Shown here: positions 1 to 7,655 of the stretch, piece by piece | Numbering within the stretch: the first letter of the stretch is position 1 | Layout: every line of letters starts with the position of its first letter | DNA from: Mariprofundales bacterium | GTDB lineage: Bacteria > Pseudomonadota > Zetaproteobacteria > Mariprofundales > S012-25 | Assembly (NCBI GenBank): GCA_015487905.1 | Contig: WFOX01000084.1 | Coordinates: forward strand, 1 to 34,821 | Length of the DNA stretch: 34,821 nt | Reading direction: 5' to 3' | Program-made: the position numbers and the translations under genes | The notes under the pieces: generated by a model | What the model was told of the DNA's origin: nothing | Databases searched by the model: none | Seen by the model: only the letters and a program-made list of their open reading frames with translations

Positions 1-687
1 CATTTCAAAGAGCACGCAGCCGAATGCGTATAGGTCGGTGGCGGGCTGCGGCCGCTCGCCGCGCACCTGCTCCGGCGGCGTGTAAAGAAACGCACCGAGC
101 GCCATGCCCGTTTGCGTAAGGTCGCGATCCTCTATGCCCTTGGCCAGGCCGAAATCCAAAAGCTTGAGCCCGCCCTCATCGGTGAGAAACACATTGGACG
201 GCTTGAGATCGCGATGGACAACGCCTTGGTCGTGCGCATAGCCGAGCGCATCCAGCACGCGCAGCCCCACCCAGACGGCCTCGGCAAGCGCAAGCTGCTT
301 GCGCGCATGCAAAAGCTCCTTGAGGGTGCAGCCGCGCAAAAGCTCCATCACAAGCCCGGGCGTTTTCGGATGGGAGAGCACATCCATCAGGCGCACGATG
401 CCGGGGTGCCGAAGACGCTTGAGCGTGTTCGCCTCGCGGGCGAAGCGCAAAAGCGCGCGTGCATCTTCAGCGCGCTTCATGAGCTTGACGGCGACGATGG
501 CATCATCCGCAAGGCGCCGCGCGCGATGCACGACCCCCATGCCGCCTGCCGCGATGCGCTCCAAGATTTCGTAGCCGCCCAGAATCGGTCCGTGGCCGTC
601 TTCGGAGAGCAATGCGCCGCACATGCCGCAAAAGAGCACATCGTCGCCGAAGACGGCGCCGCAAGCCGCGCAATGGCGCTCAGGCAT
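1..687 (-). CDS. Zinc-ribbon Ser/Thr protein kinase (Hanks type), C-terminus beyond window
   Basis: Eukaryotic-like Ser/Thr protein kinase, expected to phosphorylate cytosolic or membrane-associated proteins. The frame starts at ATG 687 and runs off the left edge, so 229 residues are visible. It opens with a small zinc ribbon (CAAC, then CGMC, within the first 25 residues) and then a kinase domain. Visible motifs are a glycine-rich loop (AAGGMGVVHRA), the VAVKLM lysine, the catalytic loop HRDLKPSN, DFG, and a TPPEQ sequence where APE is usual. The T-loop reads MALGAFLYTPPE, a non-canonical version of the GTxxYMAPE segment. The kinase C-lobe tail and anything after it are outside the window, so a sensor domain cannot be excluded. 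The start codon shares one base with the stop of the upstream zinc-ribbon membrane gene (TGATG), which implies translational coupling. The kinase family call is firm. The substrate is unknown. Confidence 0.9.
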   Translation of the reverse strand, partial: MPERHCAACGAVFGDDVLFCGMCGALLSEDGHGPILGGYEILERIAAGGMGVVHRARRLADDAIVAVKLMKRAEDARALLRFAREANTLKRLRHPGIVRLMDVLSHPKTPGLVMELLRGCTLKELLHARKQLALAEAVWVGLRVLDALGYAHDQGVVHRDLKPSNVFLTDEGGLKLLDFGLAKGIEDRDLTQTGMALGAFLYTPPEQVRGERPQPATDLYAFGCVLFEM

Positions 688-1076
688 CAGGTTTCGTCGC
701 GCGCATGCACGGCCAAGGATGCGCCGCAGTGCGGGCATTCGCTCCAAACGGGAAGATCCGGCGCTCCTTCCATCTCTTTCGTGAAGTTGTTCCCGCACTT
801 CGGGCAAGTGCCGGCAAGCTCGCGCATGCGCGCGTGTTCTTTCCAGAAGCGCACGGCAAGCCAGATGCCGGCTGCAAAGAGCACAAACGGCGCCACGAAA
901 TGCACGATCGGGATTGCAATCGTGAGCGCCCCCAGCGTCCATGCGCCGAGCAGTGCGAGCACGGCGCGTTTGCGGCGCTCCCCCGCGGCGAAGCGATCCA
1001 CGATCAGCGTGCCTTCGCTGTGCGCGCCGCTTAGCTCATGCAAGAGCTTCACAGGCATTTGCGTGCGTTCAGGCAT
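687..1076 (-). CDS. Small membrane protein with C-terminal zinc ribbon
   Basis: Unrecognised 129-residue protein. Residues about 35 to 85 form two closely spaced hydrophobic segments around a short turn (AVLALLGAWTLGALTIAIPI and VAPFVLFAAGIWLAV). A basic stretch and a C-terminal zinc ribbon follow (CPKCGNNF, then CPHCGASL). ATG 1076 is chosen because a GAGGAGG Shine-Dalgarno sequence lies about six bases upstream on this strand; an in-frame ATG at 1058 is the alternative. The gene overlaps the end of the polyferredoxin gene by eight bases and ends on the start of the kinase gene, so the three form one operon. The protein could anchor or regulate the kinase, which also carries a zinc ribbon. 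That link is inference from context only. Confidence 0.75.
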   Translation of the reverse strand: MPERTQMPVKLLHELSGAHSEGTLIVDRFAAGERRKRAVLALLGAWTLGALTIAIPIVHFVAPFVLFAAGIWLAVRFWKEHARMRELAGTCPKCGNNFTKEMEGAPDLPVWSECPHCGASLAVHARDET

Positions 1077-2046
1077 GGCGGGCCTCCTCGCTTTCGGCAA
1101 TGGAGATGCGCAATGGCACGCTTGTGCCCTGCGCGAGCACGGGCCATTGCACGCCTGGTGTGCGCTCCATCGCGCCTTCGGGGCATGCGCGCACGCATGC
1201 ATCGCAGCCCACGCAGTTTGCGGGCTTTTGCACGAGCAAGGTGTGTCCCTCGCGCATGAGCGCAAGCGCGTGGGTCGGGCAGGCTTCTACGCAAGCGCCG
1301 CAAAGCGTGCAATGCTCGCGCGCCACAAGCCCCCCAAACGGCCACCAAAGGTCGCTTTCCACGGTGCCGTAGCTTGCGCCGAGCCGGCGAAGCGCGCGCA
1401 CGACGGCCTCGCGCTCGGATGCAGGCGCCGGGCGCTCGGCGGTGGCGGCGGCCTCCGCAGCGGCGCGCACGAACGCGAAAAGCCCCGTGCGCAAAAAGGC
1501 GCGCCGTGCGGCGATGGAGGGATCGGCCTCCCTAGGCGCGGAGGCGTGGTCTTCTACAAGCTCGGGAAGCGGGCGCGCAAGGCGCCGTTGCCATGCGCGG
1601 GCGCGCGCTTGCACCTCTTGCCAATGGCGCGCGCCGTGCTTGTGCGGGCATGTGGCGCAAAGCCTTGTGCCGTGCACGACGATCCGCCGCACGCCGAGCG
1701 CGGCGAGCACGAGCAGCCACATGGGACGAAACAGCCCCAAGCAAGGGAGCACGAATCCTTCACCTGCGGCACGCGCGCAGCGAAGCGCAAAGACGGGTTT
1801 GCCCGCTGCGGCCTTGGCAAGGCGCGCGAACCATTGCTTGCCGCTCGTATCGGCAAGCGCCCAAGCCTCGGTGGGGCACGCGGCCACGCAGCGCCCGCAG
1901 CCCGTGCATGCGTCCGGATTGAGCGCTGGCACGCCGCCTTCGCGGATGGAGATCGCTTCTTCCGGGCAAGCTTGCGCGCAGCGCCGACATGCAAACGGCG
2001 CCTTTGCGTTCAAGCACTGCGAAGCATCAAGCGTGGGCGTCTTCAT
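1069..2046 (-). CDS. Polyferredoxin, 4Fe-4S protein with four cluster motifs
   Basis: A 325-residue iron-sulfur electron carrier. Two adjacent ferredoxin motifs lie near the N-terminus (CRRCAQACP and CTGCGRCVAACP) and two more near the C-terminus (CTLCGACVEACP and CVGCDACVRACP), each of the CxxCxxCxxxCP type that binds a 4Fe-4S cluster. Between them is a segment with further cysteines (LPCLGLFRP and LCATCPHKHG) that resembles the small cysteine domains of redox-complex subunits such as MvhD/HdrA-associated proteins; this resemblance is weak. There is no signal peptide or clear membrane span, so it is probably cytosolic. ATG 2046 gives a sensible N-terminus (MKTPTLDASQ) but has no obvious Shine-Dalgarno; ATG 2082 is an alternative. 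It is the first gene of the minus-strand operon that ends in the kinase. Its redox partner is unknown. Confidence 0.85.
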   Translation of the reverse strand: MKTPTLDASQCLNAKAPFACRRCAQACPEEAISIREGGVPALNPDACTGCGRCVAACPTEAWALADTSGKQWFARLAKAAAGKPVFALRCARAAGEGFVLPCLGLFRPMWLLVLAALGVRRIVVHGTRLCATCPHKHGARHWQEVQARARAWQRRLARPLPELVEDHASAPREADPSIAARRAFLRTGLFAFVRAAAEAAATAERPAPASEREAVVRALRRLGASYGTVESDLWWPFGGLVAREHCTLCGACVEACPTHALALMREGHTLLVQKPANCVGCDACVRACPEGAMERTPGVQWPVLAQGTSVPLRISIAESEEARHA

Positions 2047-2071
2047 AACGAAAGCATGCCGCCGAGGACGG

Positions 2072-2103
2072 GGAGTAGGCAACCGTCACGCGGTTGTCTT
2101 CTC
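2072..2103. promoter_or_regulatory. Imperfect hairpin or operator between divergent genes
   Basis: The 84-base gap between the divergent polyferredoxin and pabC-like genes holds a 6-bp inverted repeat, CAACCG (2080-2085) and CGGTTG (2091-2096), around a 5-base loop. It is flanked by a second pairing of GGAG (about 2072) with CTCC (about 2100) across a mismatched internal loop. It lies where a shared promoter or operator would sit. No T-run follows, so it does not look like an intrinsic terminator. Function is inferred from position only. Confidence 0.3.
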
Positions 2104-2130
2104 CTTCATCGCGCTTACGATGAGCAAGCA

Positions 2131-2865
2131 ATGGATGTCGTTTGGACGAACGAAGCGCCGCCTTGTGCAGAACCCGTCGTGCTGGACGCCTTTCGCAAGG
2201 TGGAAGGCGAGGTCTTTTATTGGCGCGCACGCGCCGCGCGCATGGCACAGGCGCTTGCGCATTTGGGGGCGGCGCTGGATACCGAAGCGATTATGCAGAC
2301 CTATGCAGCGCTCACCGCGCGCATGCAGGAAGGCGTGCGCGTGCGCATTTCGGCCTGGCTTGCAGAGGGCAAGGTGCATTTGCAAGCAAGGCAGGCCCCT
2401 TCGCCATTGCCGCATAGGCCGCGGCTTGTCGTGCGCGCTTGGCCCTTTGCGCCGCCGCCTTTGCCTGCCAAGTTCGCGCATCATTACGCGCTGATGCGGC
2501 TTGCGTGGGCCAAGGCGCCGCCGCGCAGAGATGAAGTCGTCGTGTGGAGCTGGCAAGGGCGCGTGCTTTCGGCGGCGTGGGGCAATCTCTTCGTCTATCA
2601 TCAGGGGCGCTGGCTTACGCCGCCCGTGCAAGCGGGCGTGCTGGACGGCGTCGTGCGCCGCGCGCTCGTGGCGGCTGGCGCCGCACGCGAGGAGGAGGTG
2701 TCCGAGGCGATGCTCCGGCGGGCCGAGGCGATCGCGATCACAAACGGCGGCGTCTTCGTGCGCGCGGCGGCGGCATTGGAAGGACGCGCGCTTGCGAAGG
2801 CGCCTGTGGCGGAGCTTGCAAAGGCGTTGGTAGGCGAGCCGGGATGGCCGAAGGCAGACGCATGA
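2131..2865 (+). CDS. pabC: PabC-like class IV aminotransferase (aminodeoxychorismate lyase)
   Basis: PLP-dependent fold-type IV protein. By position next to mltG it is probably the lyase that turns 4-amino-4-deoxychorismate into p-aminobenzoate for folate synthesis. It has 244 residues, slightly short for the family. Family landmarks are an N-terminal VVLDAFRKVEGEVFYW, the PLP lysine region (LPAKFAHHY, Lys114), GRVLSAAWGNLF, TPPVQAGVLDGVVRRAL, and the late ITNGGVFVRA. In PabC and its relatives the segment before NLF carries a glutamate that pairs with the PLP ring nitrogen; here that position is serine (VLSAAWGNLF). ATG 2131 is chosen because the conserved N-terminus follows at once; the frame stays open far upstream only because of high GC. 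The stop overlaps the mltG start (ATGA). Activity is uncertain given the missing glutamate. Confidence 0.75.
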   Translation: MDVVWTNEAPPCAEPVVLDAFRKVEGEVFYWRARAARMAQALAHLGAALDTEAIMQTYAALTARMQEGVRVRISAWLAEGKVHLQARQAPSPLPHRPRLVVRAWPFAPPPLPAKFAHHYALMRLAWAKAPPRRDEVVVWSWQGRVLSAAWGNLFVYHQGRWLTPPVQAGVLDGVVRRALVAAGAAREEEVSEAMLRRAEAIAITNGGVFVRAAAALEGRALAKAPVAELAKALVGEPGWPKADA

Positions 2866-3836
2866 ACCCAAGGCGCCTTGCGGCGTGGGTGTTTGTGCTC
2901 GCCGCGCTTGGCTGGGTGGTGTGGATCGCGTTTTGGCCGCGGGAGATTGCGCCCCCGCGCACGCTTATGCTTCCGAAAGGGGCGGATGCCCATGCGATCG
3001 GCAGGATGCTTGCGCATGCGGGGGTGGTGCCAAGCGCCGCAGGCTTCGTCTGGACGGCGCGCATGTTTGGTCTGGCCGAGCACTTGCAGGCGGGCGAATA
3101 CCGCTTTGCGGGGCGGATGAGCACCTTGGATGTGGCGCGCAAGATCGCCCAAGGCAAGGTGGTGCTGCATCGCATCACGATCCCCGAGGGGCTTACGACC
3201 GCCGAGATGCTGCGGCTTTTGGCCGCCAAAACCGGTATTTCGCTTGCCCGCTGGCAAGCGGCGCTCAAGGCGCTTTTCCCGCACGAAGACCCCGAAGGAA
3301 GGTTTTTGCCGGAGACATATACCTATGCGCGCCCGCTGGATCCCAAGCATCTGCTCGCCACGATGGCGCATGCGCAGGATGCGCTGTTGGATCGCCTGGT
3401 GGGCGCGGATGCCAAGCGGCGGCGCGTCGTGCGCATCGTTGCCTCCATCGTGGAGAAGGAAACGGCGCTTGCCCGCGAGCGACCTATCGTGGCGAGCGTC
3501 ATCTACAATCGGTTGGCGCGCGGCATGCGCCTGGAGATGGATCCCACCGTGATTTACGGCATCATCCGCACGCGCGGGCGCTTTGATGGGAATCTGCGCC
3601 GCCGCGATCTTACAACGGATACGCCTTGGAACACCTACACGCGCAAGGGCCTTCCGCCCACGCCGATTTGCAATCCCGGGCGCGCGTCGCTTAGGGCCGC
3701 GGCCCATCCCGCGCACACGGATTACCTGTATTTCGTCGCCAACGGCACGGGCGGGCATGCATTTGCGCGCACCTATGAGGAGCATGAGCGCAATGTGCGA
3801 CGCTGGATTGCGATTGAACGCGCGCGGCGCAGATGA
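2862..3836 (+). CDS. mltG: Endolytic murein transglycosylase MltG (YceG family)
   Basis: Inner-membrane lytic transglycosylase that cleaves nascent peptidoglycan strands and so sets glycan chain length. It has 324 residues. Residues about 6 to 25 form one membrane span (AAWVFVLAALGWVVWIAFW), followed by a small LysM-like region and the YceG catalytic domain. The catalytic glutamate lies in the signature ASIVEKE (Glu198). Other family blocks are SVIYNRLARGMRLEMDPTV, WNTYTRKGLPPTPICNPG and DYLYFVANGTGGHAF. The start ATG 2862 overlaps the pabC-like stop by four bases. The pabC-mltG-tmk-holB order is a conserved proteobacterial arrangement and supports all four calls. Confidence 0.96.
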   Translation: MNPRRLAAWVFVLAALGWVVWIAFWPREIAPPRTLMLPKGADAHAIGRMLAHAGVVPSAAGFVWTARMFGLAEHLQAGEYRFAGRMSTLDVARKIAQGKVVLHRITIPEGLTTAEMLRLLAAKTGISLARWQAALKALFPHEDPEGRFLPETYTYARPLDPKHLLATMAHAQDALLDRLVGADAKRRRVVRIVASIVEKETALARERPIVASVIYNRLARGMRLEMDPTVIYGIIRTRGRFDGNLRRRDLTTDTPWNTYTRKGLPPTPICNPGRASLRAAAHPAHTDYLYFVANGTGGHAFARTYEEHERNVRRWIAIERARRR

Positions 3837-3846
3837 GGTCTGGATC

Positions 3847-4068
3847 GTGCGCGTGCATGTGCGGCCGGAGAAGATGACCCTGTTTCAAGCCCTCGTGCAG
3901 GCCGAGGAGGGCTTGGGCGTGGTGCGCTGCCGCGATCCAGAAAAGCGCCTGCAAGAGATATGGACCACGGCCGCAATGCGCAAGGAGCTTTTGGCCCTGC
4001 TTGCAGGGCTTCCCAAGGCGCTTGCGGTGCAAGTCGTGGAGGTCGTGCCGTGGCGCCCCGGGCTTTAA
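3847..4068 (+). CDS. Small unknown protein, DUF4911-like
   Basis: A 73-residue protein between mltG and tmk. GTG 3847 is preferred because GAGGT (3835-3839), overlapping the mltG stop, is a well-placed ribosome-binding site; GTG 3853 is possible. The predicted pattern is strand, helix, strand, helix, strand: VRVHVRPEKM, FQALVQAEEGLGVVRCRDPE, LQEIWTT, MRKELLALLAGLPKALAVQVVEVV. The EGLGVVRCRDP centre resembles the small DUF4911 family, which I recall from deltaproteobacteria and related groups; this match is from memory and weak. It overlaps the tmk start by 19 bases and is probably co-translated. No function can be assigned. Confidence 0.6.
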   Translation: MRVHVRPEKMTLFQALVQAEEGLGVVRCRDPEKRLQEIWTTAAMRKELLALLAGLPKALAVQVVEVVPWRPGL

Positions 4069-4670
4069 AACCCCGTTTCGTCGTGTTTGAAGGCATAGAC
4101 GGCGCGGGCAAATCCACGCAGCTTGCCAAGGCCGCGGCATGGCTGCGTGCGCGCGGACGAGAAGTGATCACGACGCATGAGCCGGGCGGCTCCTCCATCG
4201 GTTCTGCGCTGCGCGAGCTTATCTTCGCGCATGAGCTTGCCCCGGAGGCTGAGCTTTTGCTGTTCTTGGCCGAGCGCGCGGCCCATGTGCGCGAGGTGAT
4301 CGCGCCTGCGCTTGCGCGCGGCGCATGGGTGCTTTGCGATCGCTTTACGGATTCCACGCGCGCTTACCAAGTCGCAGGCCGCGGCCTTGCCGTGCCTGAA
4401 GATGTGCTTGCGTTTGCCGAGTGCGGTGTGCGGCCTGATCTCGTGGTGTGGCTGGATGTGCCGCTTGCGGCGGCACGGGCGCGCATGCAAGGCCGCAGCA
4501 ATCCGAGCCGTTTTGACACCTTGGATGAAGCGTTTTTCGCGCGCGTGCGCAGCGCCTATGCCGAGCTTGTGGCGCGCGACGCCCAGCGCTATCGCCGCAT
4601 TGACGCCGCAGGCCCGCCCGATGCGGTGTTTGCGCATGTGCGCGCGTTGCTGGAGGAGTTGGGGGCATGA
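4050..4670 (+). CDS. tmk: Thymidylate kinase
   Basis: Phosphorylates dTMP to dTDP with ATP in the cytosol, the last dedicated step of dTTP supply. It has 206 residues, normal for the family. Motifs are the P-loop EGIDGAGKST (about residues 14 to 23), the THEPGG substrate loop, the DRFTDST motif, AYQVAGRGL, and the LID region RARMQGRSNPSRFD. GTG 4050 is chosen because GGAGG lies seven bases upstream and the conserved FVVFEG strand follows after nine residues. The isoleucine of EGIDG is coded by the otherwise rare ATA, one of many cases here that avoid TCGA. The stop overlaps the holB start (ATGATGA). Confidence 0.96.
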   Translation: MAPRALKPRFVVFEGIDGAGKSTQLAKAAAWLRARGREVITTHEPGGSSIGSALRELIFAHELAPEAELLLFLAERAAHVREVIAPALARGAWVLCDRFTDSTRAYQVAGRGLAVPEDVLAFAECGVRPDLVVWLDVPLAAARARMQGRSNPSRFDTLDEAFFARVRSAYAELVARDAQRYRRIDAAGPPDAVFAHVRALLEELGA

Positions 4671-5560
4671 TGCACGCGCACATCTTGGCGCGCTTTCGCG
4701 CCGCGCTTGCCGGGCCGCGCATGCCGCATGCTTGGCTGCTTGCAGGTCTTGCAGGCATCGGTAAGCGGCTGCTTTTGGAGCAAATGGCCCAGCATGCGCT
4801 TTGCGAAGAGGCGCGCGCCTGCGGCCGCTGCCGCGCCTGCCGCATGTTTGCGGCCGGCACGCATCCCGATTGCGTGCTGCTTGTGCGCGCCGAAGGCGCG
4901 CGCGATGTGCGCGTGGATCAGGTGCGCGAGGCGTTGGCTTTGCTTGCGCTTGCGCCCGCGCAAGCGATGCGGCGCGTGCTGCTCGTGCCCGAGGCGGAGG
5001 CGATGAATCCGCAGGCCGCCAACGCCTTGCTCAAAACCTTGGAGGAGCCGCCTGCGCAAGCGCTCGTGCTATTGGCCGCCTCGGATCCTTTGCGCCTTCC
5101 GGCCACGATCCGCTCGCGCTGCGTGCTTGTGCCCGTGCCGCCGCCTTCGCAGCAAGAAGCGCGCGCATTTTTTGTGCAGCAGGGCGTGCCCGCAGAAGAG
5201 GCCGCGCAGCTTGCGGCTGAGGTGCCGGCAAGGCCCTTGCTCGCGTTGGAAGCGCGCGGCTGGAGCAAAGAGCTTGCCGCATGGACGCGGTTGTGCGCAG
5301 AACCCGCCAACGCCGATCTTGGTGCCGCCGAGGATTGGTGCCGCCGCTATGCGGCCAAGGTGCCCGCGGCCTTCATCGCGCGCGCGGCGTTGCGCCCTTG
5401 GCTGGCATGCAAGGCGATTTCCCCTTCCGTGGCCGATGCGCTTTGGGGGCTGCTGCGCTGGCCGGAGGAGATGCGGCGCTTTTCGCTGCGGCCGGCCTTT
5501 AGCCTCTTTGCGCGCTGGCTTGCGTTGCGCATGGCGGTGCGCGCCGCGCAAAGGCCCTAA
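4667..5560 (+). CDS. holB: DNA polymerase III delta-prime subunit
   Basis: Delta-prime subunit of the clamp loader, the AAA+ complex that loads the beta clamp for replication. It has 297 residues. Visible are an N-terminal MPHAWLLAGLAGIGK segment (a P-loop-like GxxGxGK that is degenerate, as is usual for delta-prime), a four-cysteine zinc module (CEEARACGRCRACR), the segment NALLKTLEEPPAQALVLLAASD, and the SRC motif that supplies the arginine finger (TIRSRC). The C-terminal collar domain is divergent. ATG 4667 has GGAGGAG about eight bases upstream; ATG 4670 follows at once and could be used instead. It forms an operon with tmk. Confidence 0.93.
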   Translation: MMHAHILARFRAALAGPRMPHAWLLAGLAGIGKRLLLEQMAQHALCEEARACGRCRACRMFAAGTHPDCVLLVRAEGARDVRVDQVREALALLALAPAQAMRRVLLVPEAEAMNPQAANALLKTLEEPPAQALVLLAASDPLRLPATIRSRCVLVPVPPPSQQEARAFFVQQGVPAEEAAQLAAEVPARPLLALEARGWSKELAAWTRLCAEPANADLGAAEDWCRRYAAKVPAAFIARAALRPWLACKAISPSVADALWGLLRWPEEMRRFSLRPAFSLFARWLALRMAVRAAQRP

Positions 5561-5637
5561 GCGGTTGCAGGAACGCGCGCAGATTGCCATCGTTGCCGTC
5601 GGCTTTTGCATGCAATCCCAAGCCGAGGAGTCGGGTT

Positions 5638-6576
5638 TTGCAGGGGATTCTTGAGTGCATCGGCAACACGCCGCTCGTGGAGCTGCGGCGGATTCCCAAG
5701 CGTTTCGCCCCGCGCGTGAAGATCCTTGCGAAGCTGGAGCGTTTCAATCCGGGTGGCTCGGTCAAGGATCGGCCTGCGTGGTGGATGATCAAAGACGGTC
5801 TTGCGCGCGGGGAGCTTACGCCTGAGAAGACGATTTTGGACTCCACCAGCGGCAACACGGGCATTGCGCTTGCGATGATCGGCGCAGCGCTCGGTTATCG
5901 TGTGAAGCTCGTCATGCCCGGCAATGTGTCGGACGAGCGCAAGCGCATTTGCCGCGCGTTTGGCGCGGAGCTTGTGTTTTCTGATCCCTTGGAAGGCTCA
6001 GACGGGGCGATCCTTTTGTGCCGCCAGATCTATCAAGAGGCGCCGGCGCGCTACTTCAAGCCCGATCAATACAACAACCCGATGAACCCCAAGGCGCATG
6101 AGGAAACCACCGGCCCCGAGATTTGGCGGGATACAAGCGGCGAGATCACGCACTTCGTCGCCGCGCTGGGCACAACGGGGACGCTCGTGGGCACCTCGCG
6201 CTTTCTCAAGCGCAAAAACCCCAAGATTCGCGTCGTCGCGGCCGAGCCGGATTCCCCCTTTCACGGCATTGAGGGGCTCAAGCACATTGAATCCAGCATT
6301 CGGCCTGGGATTTACGATCCCACCGCCCACGACGAGGTGATCGGCATCTCCACGGAAGAGGCCTATGCTTGGACGCAGCGGCTTGCGGCCGAAGAGGGGA
6401 TTTTGGCGGGGCAATCTTCGGGCTGTGCGCTTGCAGCGGCCATGCGCATAGCCGAGCGCGCCGCCGAAGCAGGGGAAGAGGCCATCATCGTCGTGATCTT
6501 TCCGGACGGCGGCGAGAAGTATCTCACCACTCCCGTGTTCGCCTCAGGCCGCGTGCGCTTTGCCGAGGGGATCTAG
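5638..6576 (+). CDS. cysM: Cysteine synthase (O-acetylserine sulfhydrylase)
   Basis: PLP enzyme that makes L-cysteine from O-acetylserine and sulfide or thiosulfate. It has 312 residues from TTG 5638, which is preceded by GAGGAG at 5625-5630; the conserved N-terminus (GILECIGNTPLVELR) starts directly after it. The PLP lysine is in NPGGSVKDR, the substrate loop is TSGNTGIALAMIG, and a glycine-rich phosphate loop follows in the GTTGTLVGTSRFL segment. The C-terminus has GILAGQSSGCALAAA and IFPDGGEKYL. The cysK/cysM split cannot be settled by eye; some features (RPAWWMI, MPGNVSDERK) look CysM-like. Its TAG stop shares the CTAG at 6573-6576 with the convergent lipoprotein gene. Confidence 0.9.
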   Translation: MQGILECIGNTPLVELRRIPKRFAPRVKILAKLERFNPGGSVKDRPAWWMIKDGLARGELTPEKTILDSTSGNTGIALAMIGAALGYRVKLVMPGNVSDERKRICRAFGAELVFSDPLEGSDGAILLCRQIYQEAPARYFKPDQYNNPMNPKAHEETTGPEIWRDTSGEITHFVAALGTTGTLVGTSRFLKRKNPKIRVVAAEPDSPFHGIEGLKHIESSIRPGIYDPTAHDEVIGISTEEAYAWTQRLAAEEGILAGQSSGCALAAAMRIAERAAEAGEEAIIVVIFPDGGEKYLTTPVFASGRVRFAEGI

Positions 6577-7571
6577 CGGGTTTTTGCGGCTTCCGCGAGG
6601 GCCACGGTAAGATCAGGGCCGCGGTCGCGGCGCTGAAGGTTGATCCATACCTCATGGCCGACGACGAGCACGCCCGTGATCTCGGCCTTGGGATGGCGCG
6701 CCACCTCCAGAATCCTTGTTCCCGTCCAAGCAAGCAGTCGCGAGGGCGTGGAATCGTCCGTGATCCAAAGCCAATGGCGGGAGGCGTCCCAAGCGAGGTT
6801 GTCGGGATGGCCGAGCTGGGGCGAGGCAAGCCACACATTCACTTTGGGACGGTTGCCGCGGTCATCCAGCACGAGCACGCGCGCGCGCAAGGTTTCGGCC
6901 ATCGCGATGCGGCCATCTGGCAGCGTTTCCATGTCCTCAATGCGCGCAAATGTGCGGCAGCCGAGTCTTTGCCCTTCGGCGCGCGCATCCTCAGGATGCC
7001 GCACGCGCAGCCAGCCGCCCTTGGCGAGCACGAAGAGCGCGTGCGTGCGAAGCTCCAAGCGATACAGGCATCCCTTGGGGTGCTCATCGGCAAGATAGGC
7101 AAAGCGCGCGTCCTTGGAAAAGGCGATCCCTTCGTGCGCAAAGCGCCCGGCCGGGAAAAAGGGCGCGATCGCATCGTGGGAGACTTCCAAGTGCGCGCGT
7201 TCCACGCGCTGCTCAGCCGGAAGCTGATCAGGTTCGGCGATGCGCCAGATGAGGCCCTGATCGGCCTCCTCGCCGATCCAAAGGCTGCCATCAGGCGCGA
7301 ACTTAAGGCCATCGGCGCGGTGCAGGCCATAAAGGAGGATCGCATGGCCGCGCGCGTGCGGCCGGAAGGCGCCAAGCGAGGGCGAAGAGATGCTGGCGGG
7401 GTTTTCCAGCGTCACATAGGCCCAACGGCTTCCGGGCCGGTAGGCGATCATGTCAGGCCGCATGTGCCGCCAAACGGCAAGCGAATGCGCTTGCCATCCC
7501 GGGGCGAGCACAAGCCCGCTTGGGTTGAGCGCGCACGAGACAAGCAACAGCGCTGCAAGTGCAAGCGGCAT
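6573..7571 (-). CDS. PhoX/DUF839-like beta-propeller lipoprotein
   Basis: A 332-residue predicted lipoprotein. The N-terminus is a hydrophobic stretch ending in the lipobox LVSC (Cys13), although the n-region lacks the usual Lys or Arg. The rest repeats propeller-like blades with signatures of the DUF839/PhoX family: DGLKFAPDGSLWIGEE, FAHEGIAFSKDARFAYLADE followed by GCLYRLEL, RIEDMETLPDGRIAMAET, and HPDNLAWDASRHWLWITDD. PhoX proteins are calcium- and iron-dependent alkaline phosphatases. This copy is much shorter and I cannot verify the metal ligands, so catalytic activity is unproven. It is a lone minus-strand gene, convergent with cysM and divergent from ubiG. ATG 7571 has no Shine-Dalgarno, and a TGA lies eight codons upstream in frame, so no longer signal peptide is available. 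Confidence 0.7.
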   Translation of the reverse strand: MPLALAALLLVSCALNPSGLVLAPGWQAHSLAVWRHMRPDMIAYRPGSRWAYVTLENPASISSPSLGAFRPHARGHAILLYGLHRADGLKFAPDGSLWIGEEADQGLIWRIAEPDQLPAEQRVERAHLEVSHDAIAPFFPAGRFAHEGIAFSKDARFAYLADEHPKGCLYRLELRTHALFVLAKGGWLRVRHPEDARAEGQRLGCRTFARIEDMETLPDGRIAMAETLRARVLVLDDRGNRPKVNVWLASPQLGHPDNLAWDASRHWLWITDDSTPSRLLAWTGTRILEVARHPKAEITGVLVVGHEVWINLQRRDRGPDLTVALAEAAKTR

Positions 7572-7655
7572 GCGCGGGATGGTGGCGCGCGCTCAAGGTG
7601 GGTGCAACGAGGTGTGTGCTTGCCTGTGCGCAGGTGTCGGCGCAGGCTTGCTCGC

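Noticed and set aside
112..2865. A 917-codon open frame on the plus strand across the left end
   Set aside because: Only its last part (from 2131) is a real gene. The rest is antisense to the kinase, zinc-ribbon and polyferredoxin genes, whose motifs are unmistakable; the open frame is a by-product of high GC.
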